From NCBI RefSeq assembly GCF_009982895.1, contig NZ_WXZL01000010.1, positions 107,312-171,311 on the forward strand: a DNA stretch of 64,000 nucleotides, read 5' to 3'. Below are positions 33,444 to 52,905 of this stretch, piece by piece; position 1 is the stretch's first letter, and every line of letters begins with the position of its first letter. This stretch comes from Deinococcus alpinitundrae (GTDB taxonomy: Bacteria > Deinococcota > Deinococci > Deinococcales > Deinococcaceae). The position numbers and the translations under genes were made by a program. The notes beneath the pieces are model-generated. The model saw only the letters and a list, made by a program, of their open reading frames with translations, was not told the origin of the DNA and did no database searches.

Positions 33444-33649
33444 TTGAGGTCGCTGGCCATGATGGGCTGGTTTGAGGAGTCGTTTGCGTCAGCCCGTACT
33501 CCACAACTGAGCAGGTCGATGAACCGGAGAGGGGCGCTTGCCCGTCTCCCCTGCGCCGTGTCTGGACTTGGCACAAGTCAGGCCGCGCGGGACGCCACTG
33601 CACCTGGGACCGTAGATCCGCAGCGCAGCATTCAAGACATGAGGTCGGC

Positions 33650-37093
<3,444 letters not shown>

Positions 37094-37103
37094 TCATAGT
37101 TCC

Positions 37104-37156
37104 CGCTGCCGCTGACTGGGCCTCTCCCCTCTTCGGGAAATCAGTCGGCGGTGGCG
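37104..37156 (+). promoter_or_regulatory. rpoB-rpoC intergenic hairpin
   Basis: 14-nt arms (37104-37117 and 37143-37156) pair with three G-U pairs around a 25-nt loop. No U-tract follows. It may be an RNA-processing site or attenuator that sets the rpoC level. Confidence 0.45.
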
Positions 37157-37211
37157 AGTGCCTCCCGGTGTTCCAGCTCCACCAAGCCCCTTTTCTCAAG
37201 GAGCCACTGCT

Positions 37212-41831
<4,620 letters not shown>

Positions 41832-41853
41832 ACCTAAACTGAGCTGTGAATTG

Positions 41854-41884
41854 CCCCCGCCCTGAGAATGGGTGGGGGTTTTTT
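41854..41884 (+). terminator. Terminator of rpoBC
   Basis: 9-bp stem CCCCCGCCC/GGGTGGGGG with one G-T pair, 7-nt loop, then TTTTTT. Confidence 0.92.
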
Positions 41885-41907
41885 CATGGCTCTTTTTAAT
41901 CGAGGGT

Positions 41908-42420
41908 TCAGCGGCTGGAAGGTTCGTCGCCCAGCAGTCCCGCGTAATACTTTCCCAGCGCTTCCAGAAAGCGCATCTCCTCGCGGGTGGTCAGGGCCGA
42001 CAACCCGGATTCGATGCTGAGCAGCACCGCGCCGTAAGCCAGCGCCGCTGCGCCCGCAATCGCGAGCATCACCGGCCCCAGCGCCGCAGCGCGGCCCAGC
42101 AGTGACGCTGCCCCTATCCAGATGCTGCTCAACACCAGCAGCGAGACGGCCAGGTACAGACTCTGCATGGCCCGCTGCAAAAAGCGGGTGCGGCGGCTGA
42201 GGCGCGGCAACTGCCCCAGAATCATGCGTTTTTCCTGCTTGGCGAGTGCTTCCTGCTGGCCTTCGGGCGTCACCAGGACTTTGAAGCGGGCGGTCAGCAT
42301 TCGGACCCGGTCGGTGGCGCGGCCCAGCCGGGAACTCGTACTCAGCAGCAGGGTGCCCGCGCCGGAAATCAGGACAGCAGGCGTGATCATGGCGCTCAGT
42401 ACGGTGATGGCCGCGTCCAT
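41908..42420 (-). CDS. DUF2721 family membrane protein
   Basis: 170 residues. N-terminal hydrophobic stretch ITVLSAMITPAVLISGAGTLLLSTSSRLGRATDRVR, where the LGRxxDRVR motif is typical of DUF2721, a central basic helix region, and two TM helices at about 88-140. Function unknown in all organisms. ATG 42420 preferred over the GTG one codon earlier because the TAGACT box lies exactly 6 nt upstream. Confidence 0.85.
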   Translation of the reverse strand: MDAAITVLSAMITPAVLISGAGTLLLSTSSRLGRATDRVRMLTARFKVLVTPEGQQEALAKQEKRMILGQLPRLSRRTRFLQRAMQSLYLAVSLLVLSSIWIGAASLLGRAAALGPVMLAIAGAAALAYGAVLLSIESGLSALTTREEMRFLEALGKYYAGLLGDEPSSR

Positions 42421-42426
42421 CACGCC

Positions 42427-42432
42427 AGTCTA
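42427..42432 (-). promoter_or_regulatory. -10 box TAGACT, 6 nt before the DUF2721 gene
   Basis: TANNNT hexamer at leaderless distance from the ATG. Confidence 0.45.
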
Positions 42433-42446
42433 GCGGCCCAGACCCA

Positions 42447-43592
<1,146 letters not shown>

Positions 43593-43743
43593 GGGCAAAC
43601 CTCCAGAGCGAAGCTCTCGACAAAGCGGAAATAGGAGCGGGTCTCAGCCGCGTTGTATCACCTCGGCCAGCCCGGCGCAGCAGATTGCACAGTAAGGCGC
43701 ACGGCTCGGCAGTTCTTCAGCGGCCAGCGCGCACTTTTCACAT

Positions 43744-43773
43744 TTGACCTCGGGGGAGTGGGGAGATTAGACT
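43744..43773 (+). promoter_or_regulatory. Promoter of the HTH ORF-acyl-CoA ligase operon
   Basis: TTGACC (43744-43749), 18-nt spacer, TAGACT (43768-43773), giving a ~100-nt leader before the AAAAGGAG ribosome site at 43859-43866. Confidence 0.65.
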
Positions 43774-43878
43774 CAGCCCAAATTCCCTCGCTGCATTTGT
43801 GCCGCCACTGTCTGCCAGTGGCCGCTTCGTTTCCGACGATTCGCGTTTCCCGTTTCCCAAAAGGAGTTGGTCGCTGCC

Positions 43879-44355
43879 TTGCCTGCCCTGCCCGCGCTCT
43901 CTTTGCCGCCCAGCTTGCGCCACCCGGCCATGATCCCGGCGGTGCTGCGCCGCCCGCACGCCGCGCCCGAGCAGTTTCAGGCACTGACCGGGTTGAGTCC
44001 CGCCGAATTCGGAGTGTTGGTGCGCCGCAGCCTGCCGCTCTACCGGCTCAGCGAGGCCGCCCGGCTGGGGCAGCGGCCCCGCCGACGTGCGGTGGGCGCG
44101 GGGCGCAAGTTCGAGCACCCCTTCGCCGAGCGCCTGGCGGTGCAACTGGTGCTGCGCCACGCCCGCCCCACCCAGAAACTGCTCGCGCGCATCACCGGCT
44201 TTACCGAAAGCACCCTCAGCCGCGACGCCCGCCGCCTGGCCCCGCTGCTGCCCGCCCCGCCCGCCCCCAATCCACCGCTTGCCCTGCCCCCCCTGCGCTC
44301 GGTCCGCGAACTGCTGGGCCTGCTGCTGCTTTGTGCTCTCCCGGAGGTTTCATGA
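43879..44355 (+). CDS. Transposase-like helix-turn-helix protein, possibly domesticated
   Basis: About 158 residues. The region FQALTGLSPAEFGVLVRR followed by GAGRKFEHPFAERLAVQL, then LVLRHARPTQKLLARITG and FTESTLSRDARRL matches the N-terminal HTH domain of DDE transposases (HTH_Tnp_4-like, IS4/IS5 groups). No DDE catalytic domain follows; instead a Pro-rich linker and a hydrophobic C-terminus. The stop overlaps the ATG of the acyl-CoA ligase (ATGA), indicating translational coupling, and a promoter plus ribosome site precede it. Start is uncertain: TTG 43879, TTG 43867 or ATG 43930. Either a truncated transposase fossil or a recruited DNA-binding regulator. Confidence 0.6.
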   Translation: MPALPALSLPPSLRHPAMIPAVLRRPHAAPEQFQALTGLSPAEFGVLVRRSLPLYRLSEAARLGQRPRRRAVGAGRKFEHPFAERLAVQLVLRHARPTQKLLARITGFTESTLSRDARRLAPLLPAPPAPNPPLALPPLRSVRELLGLLLLCALPEVS

Positions 44356-45977
44356 CCCCTTACTGGCCCGCCAAAATGCCCCGCACCCTAACCTTGCCGC
44401 AGACCTCGCTGGCTCAGAATTTGCAGTTCAGCGCCCTCAAGTACCCGGACAAGACCGCCGTGTCGTTCTACGGCCAGTCCACCAGCTACGCCGAGCTGTT
44501 TGACCGCTCGCGCCGATTGGCCTCGCACCTGAGCGCCCAGGGCGTCGGCAAAGGCGACCGGGTGCTGCTGTGGATGCAGAACTCGCCGCAGTGGGCGGTG
44601 GCCGCGCACGCCGTCTGGGTACTGGGGGCGGTGGTGGTGCCGCTCTCACCGATGTTGCAGGCCCGCGAACTGGCCTTCTTCCTTCAGGACGCCGGGATCC
44701 GGGTGGGCGTGCTGGGCGCGGAACTCTACGACCGGGCGCGGGAGGCCGGGCTGGGTCACGCAGTCGTCGCCAACCTTGCAGAAGGTATGCAAGGCAATGC
44801 CGAGTTTCCCGCCGGGCTGGACGTGCCGGTGACGCTGCGAGAAGGCGACACCGCCCTCGAGGACGCCCTGAAGGCCGAACCCGCCGAACTGGTGCAGATC
44901 GACCCCGAGGACCTGTGCGTGATGCCCTACACCAGCGGCACCACCGGGCGGCCCAAGGGCTGCATGCACCCGCACCGCAGCGCCCAGGCCAACGTTACGG
45001 GCGCGGGCGTGTGGGTCGCCACCAGCATGGAAGACGTGTACCTGGCGACCCTGCCGTTTTTTCACGTCACCGGGTTTATCAACAGTCTGGTGGCCCCGCT
45101 CTCGGGCGGCGGCAAGATCGTCATCATGGCCCGCTGGGATCGTGAACTGGCCCAGCAGCTCATCAAGCGCGAGGGCGTCACCATCTGGACCAACACCGCC
45201 ACCATGGTCATCGATCTGCTGGCCAATCCGCAGTTCGACGCGGCCAACCTGGCGAGCATCCGCAGCATGACCGGCGGCGGCGCGTCACTGCCCGCAGCGG
45301 TGGGCCAGCGCCTGGAAGACCAGACCGGCATCACCTTTCTGGAAGGTTACGGTTTGTCGGAGACGATGGCCCAGAGCCACAGCACGCCCAAATCACACCC
45401 CAAGTTTCAGTGCCTGGGCATTCCCCTGTTCAACGTGGACGCCCGCGTTGTGGACCTCGACAGCGGCGCAGAATTGCCCAGCGGCGAGATCGGCGAGATC
45501 GTCATCAGCGGTCCGCAGGTGATGCAGGGCTACTGGAACCGCCCCGAGGAAAATGCCAAGGCGTTCAGCGACATCGGCGGCGTGCGCTTCTTTCACAGCG
45601 GCGATCTGGGCTACCAGGACGAGGAGGGGTTTTTCTTCTTCACCGACCGCTTAAAGCGGATGGTGAACGTATCGGGCCTGAAGGTCTGGCCTGCCGAGGT
45701 CGAGAACGTGCTGCACGGCCACCCGGCCATTCAGGAGGCCTGTGTCATCGCCCTGCCGGACGAGCGCAGCGGCGAACGTGCCCGCGCCCTGGTGGTGCTG
45801 CGGGCCGGAGCGCAGACCACTCCCCAGGAGATCGAAGCCTGGGCGAGAACCCAGATGGCCGCCTACAAGGTGCCGCGCGATTACCAGTTCGTCGAGGCAC
45901 TGCCGCGTGGACCCACCGGTAAGGTCGCCTGGCGCCCTCTCCAGGAAGCAGCCCGCGCCGAGATGGCCGCCGGTTGA
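44352..45977 (+). CDS. Long-chain/medium-chain acyl-CoA synthetase (AMP-binding)
   Basis: 541-residue AMP-forming ligase that activates a carboxylate to acyl-CoA. P-loop-like A motif YTSGTTGRPKGCMHPH (about 195-210), TGGGASLP and GYGLSETMAQSHS motifs, the hinge DRLKRMVNVSGLKVWPAEVE, and the C-terminal catalytic Lys in PRGPTGKVAWR. The substrate-pocket sequence does not let me pick chain length. Coupled to the preceding HTH ORF, divergent from an acyl-CoA dehydrogenase, so both probably serve fatty-acid use. Convergent with the next gene, 7 nt apart. Confidence 0.92.
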   Translation: MTPYWPAKMPRTLTLPQTSLAQNLQFSALKYPDKTAVSFYGQSTSYAELFDRSRRLASHLSAQGVGKGDRVLLWMQNSPQWAVAAHAVWVLGAVVVPLSPMLQARELAFFLQDAGIRVGVLGAELYDRAREAGLGHAVVANLAEGMQGNAEFPAGLDVPVTLREGDTALEDALKAEPAELVQIDPEDLCVMPYTSGTTGRPKGCMHPHRSAQANVTGAGVWVATSMEDVYLATLPFFHVTGFINSLVAPLSGGGKIVIMARWDRELAQQLIKREGVTIWTNTATMVIDLLANPQFDAANLASIRSMTGGGASLPAAVGQRLEDQTGITFLEGYGLSETMAQSHSTPKSHPKFQCLGIPLFNVDARVVDLDSGAELPSGEIGEIVISGPQVMQGYWNRPEENAKAFSDIGGVRFFHSGDLGYQDEEGFFFFTDRLKRMVNVSGLKVWPAEVENVLHGHPAIQEACVIALPDERSGERARALVVLRAGAQTTPQEIEAWARTQMAAYKVPRDYQFVEALPRGPTGKVAWRPLQEAARAEMAAG

Positions 45978-45984
45978 AGCTGAT

Positions 45985-46464
45985 CTATTTGCCGTGGCTC
46001 TTTTTCCAGTCGCCGACAAAGTCGCCCAGCGCCGAGTCGAGGACCGACAGGGCCTTGGCCTGTCCAGTGCCTTTCTTGAAGCTGCCGTAGCGGCCCACCG
46101 TCCACAGGTCCACCGTGTCGAAAGGGCCGTCGGTCTTGAGCCAGCCCGACAGATCGACCGAGTACACGTCGCCCGCATCGGTGGTGTCGAAGCTGAAAAA
46201 GAGATTGATCTGCTTGTTGGTGGCCGTGCCCTTGGGCTGGCACGGCGCGTCGTTGACCTTGATGCCTGCCGCGTCCAGTTTGTCGAACATGGCATCCACG
46301 ATGATGCCGATCACGTCGTCGTTGCTCTTGCCGCCCTCGGTGAAGTCGGCATTGATGCACACCGAGGTAAACGGCTTGAGATTGGCGGCGATCTGATCGG
46401 CGAAGGCGGTGCCCGGCAGCAACAGGCTGAGCAGGGGCAGTAGGAAGCGCACGGAGTGTTTCAT
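45985..46464 (-). CDS. Secreted protein of unknown function
   Basis: 159 residues with a clear signal peptide (HSVRFLLPLLSLLLPGTAFA). The mature part has two Cys (SVCINADF and DAPCQPKG) that could form a disulfide, and the SFDTTDAGDVYSVDLSGWLKTDGPFDTVDLWTVGRYG core. No known domain recognised. Likely periplasmic or cell-envelope. ATG with an AGGA site. Unrelated to its convergent neighbour. Confidence 0.6.
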   Translation of the reverse strand: MKHSVRFLLPLLSLLLPGTAFADQIAANLKPFTSVCINADFTEGGKSNDDVIGIIVDAMFDKLDAAGIKVNDAPCQPKGTATNKQINLFFSFDTTDAGDVYSVDLSGWLKTDGPFDTVDLWTVGRYGSFKKGTGQAKALSVLDSALGDFVGDWKKSHGK

Positions 46465-46577
46465 CGTCCTTTCACCTTGAGGCTTAGCGCGGTAGCGGTA
46501 AAGAGCAGACTTTCCTGAGCGAATGCTTAACATTCTCTCATCTGCTGGCTTCTCCTCTGCTCAGCCAGTCCGGCGGA

Positions 46578-46583
46578 TAGACT
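46578..46583 (+). promoter_or_regulatory. -10 box TAGACT, 5 nt before the metallo-RNase gene
   Basis: TANNNT hexamer directly before the ATG with no ribosome site. Confidence 0.45.
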
Positions 46584-46588
46584 CGCGC

Positions 46589-48040
46589 ATGAACTTACAA
46601 AGTCTGGGTGCTGCGGGCACCGTCACCGGCAGTTGCCATCTGCTCACGCTGGGCGGCCAACTGGTGATGGTGGATTACGGGCTGTTTCAGGGAGACGAGG
46701 CACTTGAAGGCCGCAACCGCGAGGCGTTTCCCTTCGGTCCCGGCGACCTTTCGGCGGTGCTGCTGACCCACGCCCACCTCGATCACGTGGGCAGGCTACC
46801 GCTGCTGGTGCGCCGGGGCTTTTCGGGGCCAATCTACTGCACCCCGCCGACCCTCAAGCTGGCCGAGACGATCTTGCTCGACAGCGCCCGACTTCAGGTG
46901 GAAGCTTATAAGCAGGACGTTCGCAAGGCCCGCCGCATGAACCGCGAGGGCGAGGTGCCGCAGCCGCTCTATGACGAGGACGATGTGCACCGCACGCTGG
47001 CGCTGATGCGGCCCGCGCTGGAATTTGGGCAGACCCTGACGGTGGGCCGCATCAAGGTGCGGGCCGAGCGGGCCGGGCACATCCTTGGCAGCGCTTACCT
47101 AATTCTGGATTCTCCTGAGGGCCGGCTGATCTGCTCGGGCGACCTAGGCAACCGTGAGAGCGGCCTCCAGCGGGACTTCACGCTGCCGCCGGAAGCCGAC
47201 GCGGTGATTGTCGAAACCACCTATGCCAACCGCACCCACCGGCCACTGGAGCAAACGCTGGCCGAGTTCAAGACCGTGCTGAACAGCAGCGTGCGGCTCG
47301 GCGGCAAAATTCTGATTCCGAGCTTTGCCATCGAGCGGGCACAGGCCATGCTGTTCTACCTCAAAACGCTGATGGACGCCGGAGAGGTGCCGCGCGTGCC
47401 AATCTTCCTCGATTCACCGATGGCGGCGCGGGCCACCCACGAGTATTTCGAGTTCGGAAATGAATTGATCGGTCCGGTGCGCGAGGCCCTCAGCAGCGGG
47501 GGCGATCCATTCAAGCCCAGCGGCCTGCACGTCGTGACCAGCAGCAGCGAGTCGCAGCGCCTCAACCGCTACGACGGCGCGGCCATCATCATCGCGGGCA
47601 ACGGCATGCTGTCGGGCGGGCGCATTCAGCACCACCTCAAGCACCAGCTCTGGAAGCCCTCGACCAGCTTGGTCATCGTCAGTTACCAGTCGCCCAGCAG
47701 TCTGGGTGGGCAGATCGTGGCCGGGGCCGGGCAGGTGCAGGTGCTGGGCGAGGACGTAGCGGTGCGCGCGCAGGTGCACACCATCGGCGGCTTCTCGGCC
47801 CACGCCGATCAGGACGACCTGCTGAGCTGGCTCGACTCGACGGGGCGAGCGCATATCTGGCTCACGCACGGCGAGGTCAGCGTGATGGACGAGTTTCTGC
47901 CCGTCCTCGAAGGCCGGGGCCGCACCGCCGACCGGGTGCCCAGTCGCGGCTCGGTTGACCTGACGCAGACCCATTTTCCAGGCGGCAGACCGCCGGGCGA
48001 ACGAGGTGGGGCGCGGGCAGTGGTGGGGCAGGCGGAGTAG
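46589..48040 (+). CDS. Metallo-beta-lactamase/beta-CASP ribonuclease
   Basis: 483 residues. Zinc motif H61-A-H63-L-D65-H66, the [14 protein letters not shown] histidine, the beta-CASP domain ending in [13 protein letters not shown], and the RNA-specificity domain with [16 protein letters not shown]. Closest type is the Thermus TTHA0252-like RNA nuclease related to eukaryotic CPSF73. Acts in RNA maturation or decay. ATG start with a -10 box only 5 nt upstream, so probably leaderless. Confidence 0.93.
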   Translation: MNLQSLGAAGTVTGSCHLLTLGGQLVMVDYGLFQGDEALEGRNREAFPFGPGDLSAVLLTHAHLDHVGRLPLLVRRGFSGPIYCTPPTLKLAETILLDSARLQVEAYKQDVRKARRMNREGEVPQPLYDEDDVHRTLALMRPALEFGQTLTVGRIKVRAERAGHILGSAYLILDSPEGRLICSGDLGNRESGLQRDFTLPPEADAVIVETTYANRTHRPLEQTLAEFKTVLNSSVRLGGKILIPSFAIERAQAMLFYLKTLMDAGEVPRVPIFLDSPMAARATHEYFEFGNELIGPVREALSSGGDPFKPSGLHVVTSSSESQRLNRYDGAAIIIAGNGMLSGGRIQHHLKHQLWKPSTSLVIVSYQSPSSLGGQIVAGAGQVQVLGEDVAVRAQVHTIGGFSAHADQDDLLSWLDSTGRAHIWLTHGEVSVMDEFLPVLEGRGRTADRVPSRGSVDLTQTHFPGGRPPGERGGARAVVGQAE

Positions 48041-48089
48041 ATCAGGTCGAGTCGGCCCAGCACTCAGGATTGACCTTCAAAGTAGAGAG

Positions 48090-48395
48090 ATGTCTGATCT
48101 CGAACGCGAACTGCTCTACCGCCTGCTGGAGACGGGCGAGGGCACCAACACCCTAAGCGTGGGTGACGTGCCGCCCAGTTTTCCTTTGAGCTTGCCTGCA
48201 GATGTCCGTCTGCTGGGAAGCCGCGAGCAATCGTTTCCGCAGTCCACAGAAGCGGCGGGGCTGCCTTTTCGACGCTCGAACCATGTCCGTGTGCTGCTTG
48301 ATTCGGCGCTGCCGGTGGCCGACTTCATTGCCCAGATGCGTGACAGTCTCGGCAATGACTGGGAAACGTCCGGGTGGCCGTCCACGCTGCATTAG
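48090..48395 (+). CDS. Small protein of unknown function
   Basis: 101 residues: helix [17 protein letters not shown], strand-rich middle ending [30 protein letters not shown]. No domain recognised. Fold is probably alpha/beta. Gene follows the metallo-RNase by 49 nt with a weak AGAGAG site. Could be a lineage-specific adaptor; low certainty. Confidence 0.5.
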   Translation: MSDLERELLYRLLETGEGTNTLSVGDVPPSFPLSLPADVRLLGSREQSFPQSTEAAGLPFRRSNHVRVLLDSALPVADFIAQMRDSLGNDWETSGWPSTLH

Positions 48396-48534
48396 GTTTT
48401 TTGCCCGCTGAGGCGCAGGATACCCTGAGCGTTTACAGCCCGGCGCTCGAAAAGAGACCTGTCGTGCGGGCGTTGAAGCGCGCGAATGGTGTTTTGCTCA
48501 AGACCAACCGAATGAGATCAGGCCCGGTTTTTGT

Positions 48535-48540
48535 TAGTCT
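48535..48540 (+). promoter_or_regulatory. -10 box TAGTCT, 7 nt before the FKBP gene
   Basis: TANNNT hexamer at leaderless distance from the ATG. Confidence 0.45.
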
Positions 48541-48547
48541 GCGTTCC

Positions 48548-48883
48548 ATGACCCAATCCTCAGAACTCAAAGTTGAGAAGTACCACCAGGGCCAGGGCGC
48601 GCCTGCCAGGAAGGGCCAGATGGTCAAGGTGCATTACACCGGCACGCTGGAAAACGGCACCAAGTTTGACAGCAGCCGTGACCGGGGCGAGCCGATCGAG
48701 TTTCAGCTCGGCGCGGGCCAGGTTATTCAGGGCTGGGACGACGGCATCTCGCAGATGAACGTCGGTGACAAGGCCAAGCTGACCATTCCGCCCAGCCTGG
48801 GCTACGGCGCACGCGGCGCAGGTGGGGTCATTCCGCCGAACGCCACATTGATTTTCGATGTGGAACTCGTCGACGCCCGATGA
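48548..48883 (+). CDS. FKBP-type peptidyl-prolyl isomerase
   Basis: 111-residue single-domain FKBP, cytoplasmic. Active-site pieces [38 protein letters not shown] and [26 protein letters not shown] are intact. It catalyses cis-trans Pro isomerisation and may chaperone folding. Monocistronic with its own terminator. Confidence 0.96.
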   Translation: MTQSSELKVEKYHQGQGAPARKGQMVKVHYTGTLENGTKFDSSRDRGEPIEFQLGAGQVIQGWDDGISQMNVGDKAKLTIPPSLGYGARGAGGVIPPNATLIFDVELVDAR

Positions 48884-48903
48884 GCTGAACCCAATAATCA
48901 AAA

Positions 48904-48938
48904 GCGCCGGATCCCCATGTGGGTCCGGCGCTTTTTTG
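48904..48938 (+). terminator. Terminator after the FKBP gene
   Basis: 12-bp stem AGCGCCGGATCC with its complement (one G-T pair), followed by TTTTTT. Confidence 0.9.
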
Positions 48939-48956
48939 GTCTGGCGATAGAGCCTT

Positions 48957-49223
48957 CTACCCTTCCGCTTCAGTCGTGTCGGGCGACCGTGGATAGTCGC
49001 GTGGAATCTCGGGGTCGGCGGGCGCGGTCCAGCCTTCCGGCATCTCAGCGTCGGTCAAATTACCCTCACCGCCCGCATCGTTCTCAAAGCCGCTGCCGGG
49101 GTTGCCCGGCGAATCCTGAATCACGCCCCGGTTCTGGTTGGGCGTCTTGGTGGCGCTCTCCGAATCGGTGGCACGCGGCCTGATCTCGGCGTCGAGTTGC
49201 TCGTCACTGGTATGTCCGGTCAT
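48957..49223 (-). CDS. Small acidic disordered protein (unknown)
   Basis: 88 residues from ATG 49223; the longer GTG-type ORF adds MCCNAQ-like residues. Very rich in Asp, Glu, Pro, Asn and Gly with almost no hydrophobic core; predicted intrinsically disordered. No signal peptide. Composition resembles the hydrophilic protein pair at 20.8-21.6 kb. Function unknown. Confidence 0.5.
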   Translation of the reverse strand: MTGHTSDEQLDAEIRPRATDSESATKTPNQNRGVIQDSPGNPGSGFENDAGGEGNLTDAEMPEGWTAPADPEIPRDYPRSPDTTEAEG

Positions 49224-49275
49224 CTGGGCATTGCAGCACACGCTGGCCCCGGCGCAGGTGTGACGGTAATGAAGA

Positions 49276-50547
49276 TCAGAGCTGGAGTTGGCCCGCCGCC
49301 GCCTTGAGCTTGTAGCGGGCCATCGCTAGATTGGCCTGCTCCTTACGCAGCACCACGTACAAAAACAGCGTGGTGCCGGGCAGCACATACAGCAGGTGGT
49401 ACTGCTGTTCGAGCGTCATCATCATGTCCTCGATCTGTCCCTTGATACCCAGCAATTCCATCGAGCGCCGCTGGGCGCGCACGACCTCGGTGGTGCCTGC
49501 TCCGGCCAGTTCCAGATCGATGCCCGACCCCACCATATCGAGCGCCATACCGCTGCTGTAATCGACCAGTGCGGCGGCCACGGCCCCGTCGATCGACAGG
49601 ATATCGCCCACCAGAATGTCTCGACTGTTGGGCTTGCTCAGCAGCTTCTTCTCGATTTCCTTGCTCGGAACCGATACCGAGTTCTGGATGATGTACAACT
49701 CCATCTCGTCGTCGCCGATTTCTTCGGCCACCGTCAGCGCGTCAGTGACCCCAACGACCGGCGGCAGGCCGAAGGCGTCCTCGCTGAAGAGAAACTCGTC
49801 GCTGGTGTCCTCGTAAATCGTGTTGTTAGCAATCCCCGGCAAAGGCGCGTTCAGCGACGCCTCGTCCTTTTTCACCATCGCGTCCATGATCAGTGACGAG
49901 AGCGGTAGCAGCGGCGCGTTTCTGTGGTTGTGATAGGAGCGCTCGACGGCAATCGAGATGTTGTCCCAGGTCAGGATCTCGATGGCGGCCTCCTTATCCG
50001 ACAAGTTCAGCGGATGCACGTAGGCGCTGACAAATTTGCCCTGATGCAGATGAATGCGCCCCCAGCGCTCCGCTGCCGAGACGTGAATCGAGACGCTCTT
50101 GGATTCCCACTCCATCATCTGCAAAAAGCTCGAGAGCATCAGCCCCTGCAACTTGCCGTTGACCAGCCCGACCATTTCCTTCTCGATTTCCCGGCTGACC
50201 TCCGGCGAACTGCCCGGTGCGATCATCGGCAGGCTGCCGAAGCGCTCGGACACCGCCTGAAACGCCGCTTCCGGCTGGTCGGAGAGCAGCAAGAAGAAGG
50301 TGCGCGGCCAGTTGCGCTTGGCATGGTCGAGCAGCGTGGTCAGGTCACCCTCGATGGCGGCCGGGTCGAGCACGATCAGGTCCGGCGGGAAACTCTCGTA
50401 GGCGCTGATCACCGCTGCGACGCTGAAGGTGGTTTCGATGCGCCACTTGGACGCTTCCCGGCTGTAGCGCCGCAGGTCCTGTTCGAGTTGGGGGGCATGC
50501 TGGGAGAGCAGCAGCAAGAATTTCTTGGTTTCAACGCGGGTCAGCAT
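49276..50547 (-). CDS. DUF4388/Roadblock composite regulator
   Basis: 423 residues with three parts: a receiver-like N-terminus (about 1-125, DLIVLDPAA strand present but the receiver Lys missing, so a pseudo-receiver), a DUF4388/PATAN domain (about 128-220, VNGKLQGLMLSSFLQMMEWE and RIHLHQGKFVSAYV), an acidic linker, and a C-terminal roadblock-like domain (about 315-415, DILSIDGAVAAALVDYSSGMALDM). DUF4388 proteins regulate GTPase or motility systems in deltaproteobacteria and cyanobacteria. Upstream region carries a palindrome with a TATACT box. Confidence 0.8.
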   Translation of the reverse strand: MLTRVETKKFLLLLSQHAPQLEQDLRRYSREASKWRIETTFSVAAVISAYESFPPDLIVLDPAAIEGDLTTLLDHAKRNWPRTFFLLLSDQPEAAFQAVSERFGSLPMIAPGSSPEVSREIEKEMVGLVNGKLQGLMLSSFLQMMEWESKSVSIHVSAAERWGRIHLHQGKFVSAYVHPLNLSDKEAAIEILTWDNISIAVERSYHNHRNAPLLPLSSLIMDAMVKKDEASLNAPLPGIANNTIYEDTSDEFLFSEDAFGLPPVVGVTDALTVAEEIGDDEMELYIIQNSVSVPSKEIEKKLLSKPNSRDILVGDILSIDGAVAAALVDYSSGMALDMVGSGIDLELAGAGTTEVVRAQRRSMELLGIKGQIEDMMMTLEQQYHLLYVLPGTTLFLYVVLRKEQANLAMARYKLKAAAGQLQL

Positions 50548-50694
50548 TCAGGCGGCACCTCCTTTCAAAGCGGTGCGGACAAACAGGATGAACGAAGTAA
50601 CAGAACGAATCGGGCAAGCAACCGCGTGGGCGTGCAGACCCACTCACGGCACACGCCAAACAACCGGGGAACGACGGAGCCACTTGTAAAACCG

Positions 50695-50717
50695 AGTATA
50701 AGGAACATCCCTTACAC
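50695..50717 (-). promoter_or_regulatory. Promoter with palindromic operator before the DUF4388 gene
   Basis: TATACT -10 (reverse of 50695-50700) overlaps a 22-bp inverted repeat (50696-50717), arms GTATAAGG and CCTTACAC pairing at 7 of 8 positions with a 6-bp centre. The -35 is poor, as at activator- or repressor-controlled promoters. About 150 nt lies between it and the ATG. Confidence 0.45.
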
Positions 50718-50793
50718 CCTGATTACATCTCGGCAAAGCTTAAGAAAGCCGTGAAAATGGCCGCGCCGCCCTATACACCCGGTCAGTGGATCT

Positions 50794-52155
<1,362 letters not shown>

Positions 52156-52161
52156 ACGCAA

Positions 52162-52167
52162 AGTGTA
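52162..52167 (-). promoter_or_regulatory. -10 box TACACT, 6 nt before the kinase GTG start
   Basis: TANNNT hexamer; implies the kinase can also be transcribed separately from its response regulator. Confidence 0.35.
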
Positions 52168-52227
52168 GAGCCCTCAGATGAGACGAGCGTCACAATCACT
52201 TCCGGAACGGGTCGCCCGGCACCGAAT

Positions 52228-52887
52228 TTACGCTTGCAGGACGTAGCCGACGTTACGGATGGTGCGGACCCGCAAAGTGCTGCCCACCGTTTCGAGTTTC
52301 TTGCGGAGCTGCGAGATGCGCACCTCCACGCTGTTGGAGTTGGGGGTTTCCCAGCCGTAGAGGTGCGATTCGATGTCGGCGCGCGAGAAGACCCTCTCTG
52401 GCGTGCGCATCATCAGCTCCAGAATGCGCGATTCGTGCTCGGTGAGGTTGACGTGCTGCTCGTCGGCCGTCAGCGTCAGGCTGCTGGTCGAGAGAGAAGT
52501 GTTGCCCAGGTTGACGCTGCCGCCCGAAGCGGTGCGCCGGAGGAGGGCTGTGATGCGGGCATCGAGTTCCGGCATGGCGAACGGCTTGGTGAGGTAGTCG
52601 TCGGCCCCGGCGTTGAGGCCCGCCACCCGCTCCTGCACATGGCTGCGGGCCGACAAGACCAGCACCGGGGTCGAGCTGTACTGCCTGAGCGACTGCACCA
52701 GATCCAAGCCGTTGCCATCTGGCAAATTGAGATCGAGCAAGATGAGCTGGGCGCTGTGGGTCCCCAGCCAGTTCTGGGCCTCGGCCAGCGTCGCGGCGTG
52801 AAACACCTGGTAATCGGCACTCAGGTAATCGCGCAGCAGCGGCCCCAGGTGGGGATCATCTTCGACGATCAGAATCTGTGAGAGCAT
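52228..52887 (-). CDS. OmpR-family response regulator
   Basis: 219 residues. Receiver with acidic pair E-D-D near residue 9-11, phospho-Asp52 in [10 protein letters not shown] and Lys in DDYLTKPFA; winged helix with [27 protein letters not shown] and [15 protein letters not shown] at 52887 has AGGAGG 7 nt upstream. Partner of the kinase encoded 66 nt downstream and follows a secreted-protein gene by 18 nt. Confidence 0.95.
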   Translation of the reverse strand: MLSQILIVEDDPHLGPLLRDYLSADYQVFHAATLAEAQNWLGTHSAQLILLDLNLPDGNGLDLVQSLRQYSSTPVLVLSARSHVQERVAGLNAGADDYLTKPFAMPELDARITALLRRTASGGSVNLGNTSLSTSSLTLTADEQHVNLTEHESRILELMMRTPERVFSRADIESHLYGWETPNSNSVEVRISQLRKKLETVGSTLRVRTIRNVGYVLQA

Positions 52888-52905
52888 CGGCACTCCTCCT
52901 CGGGT

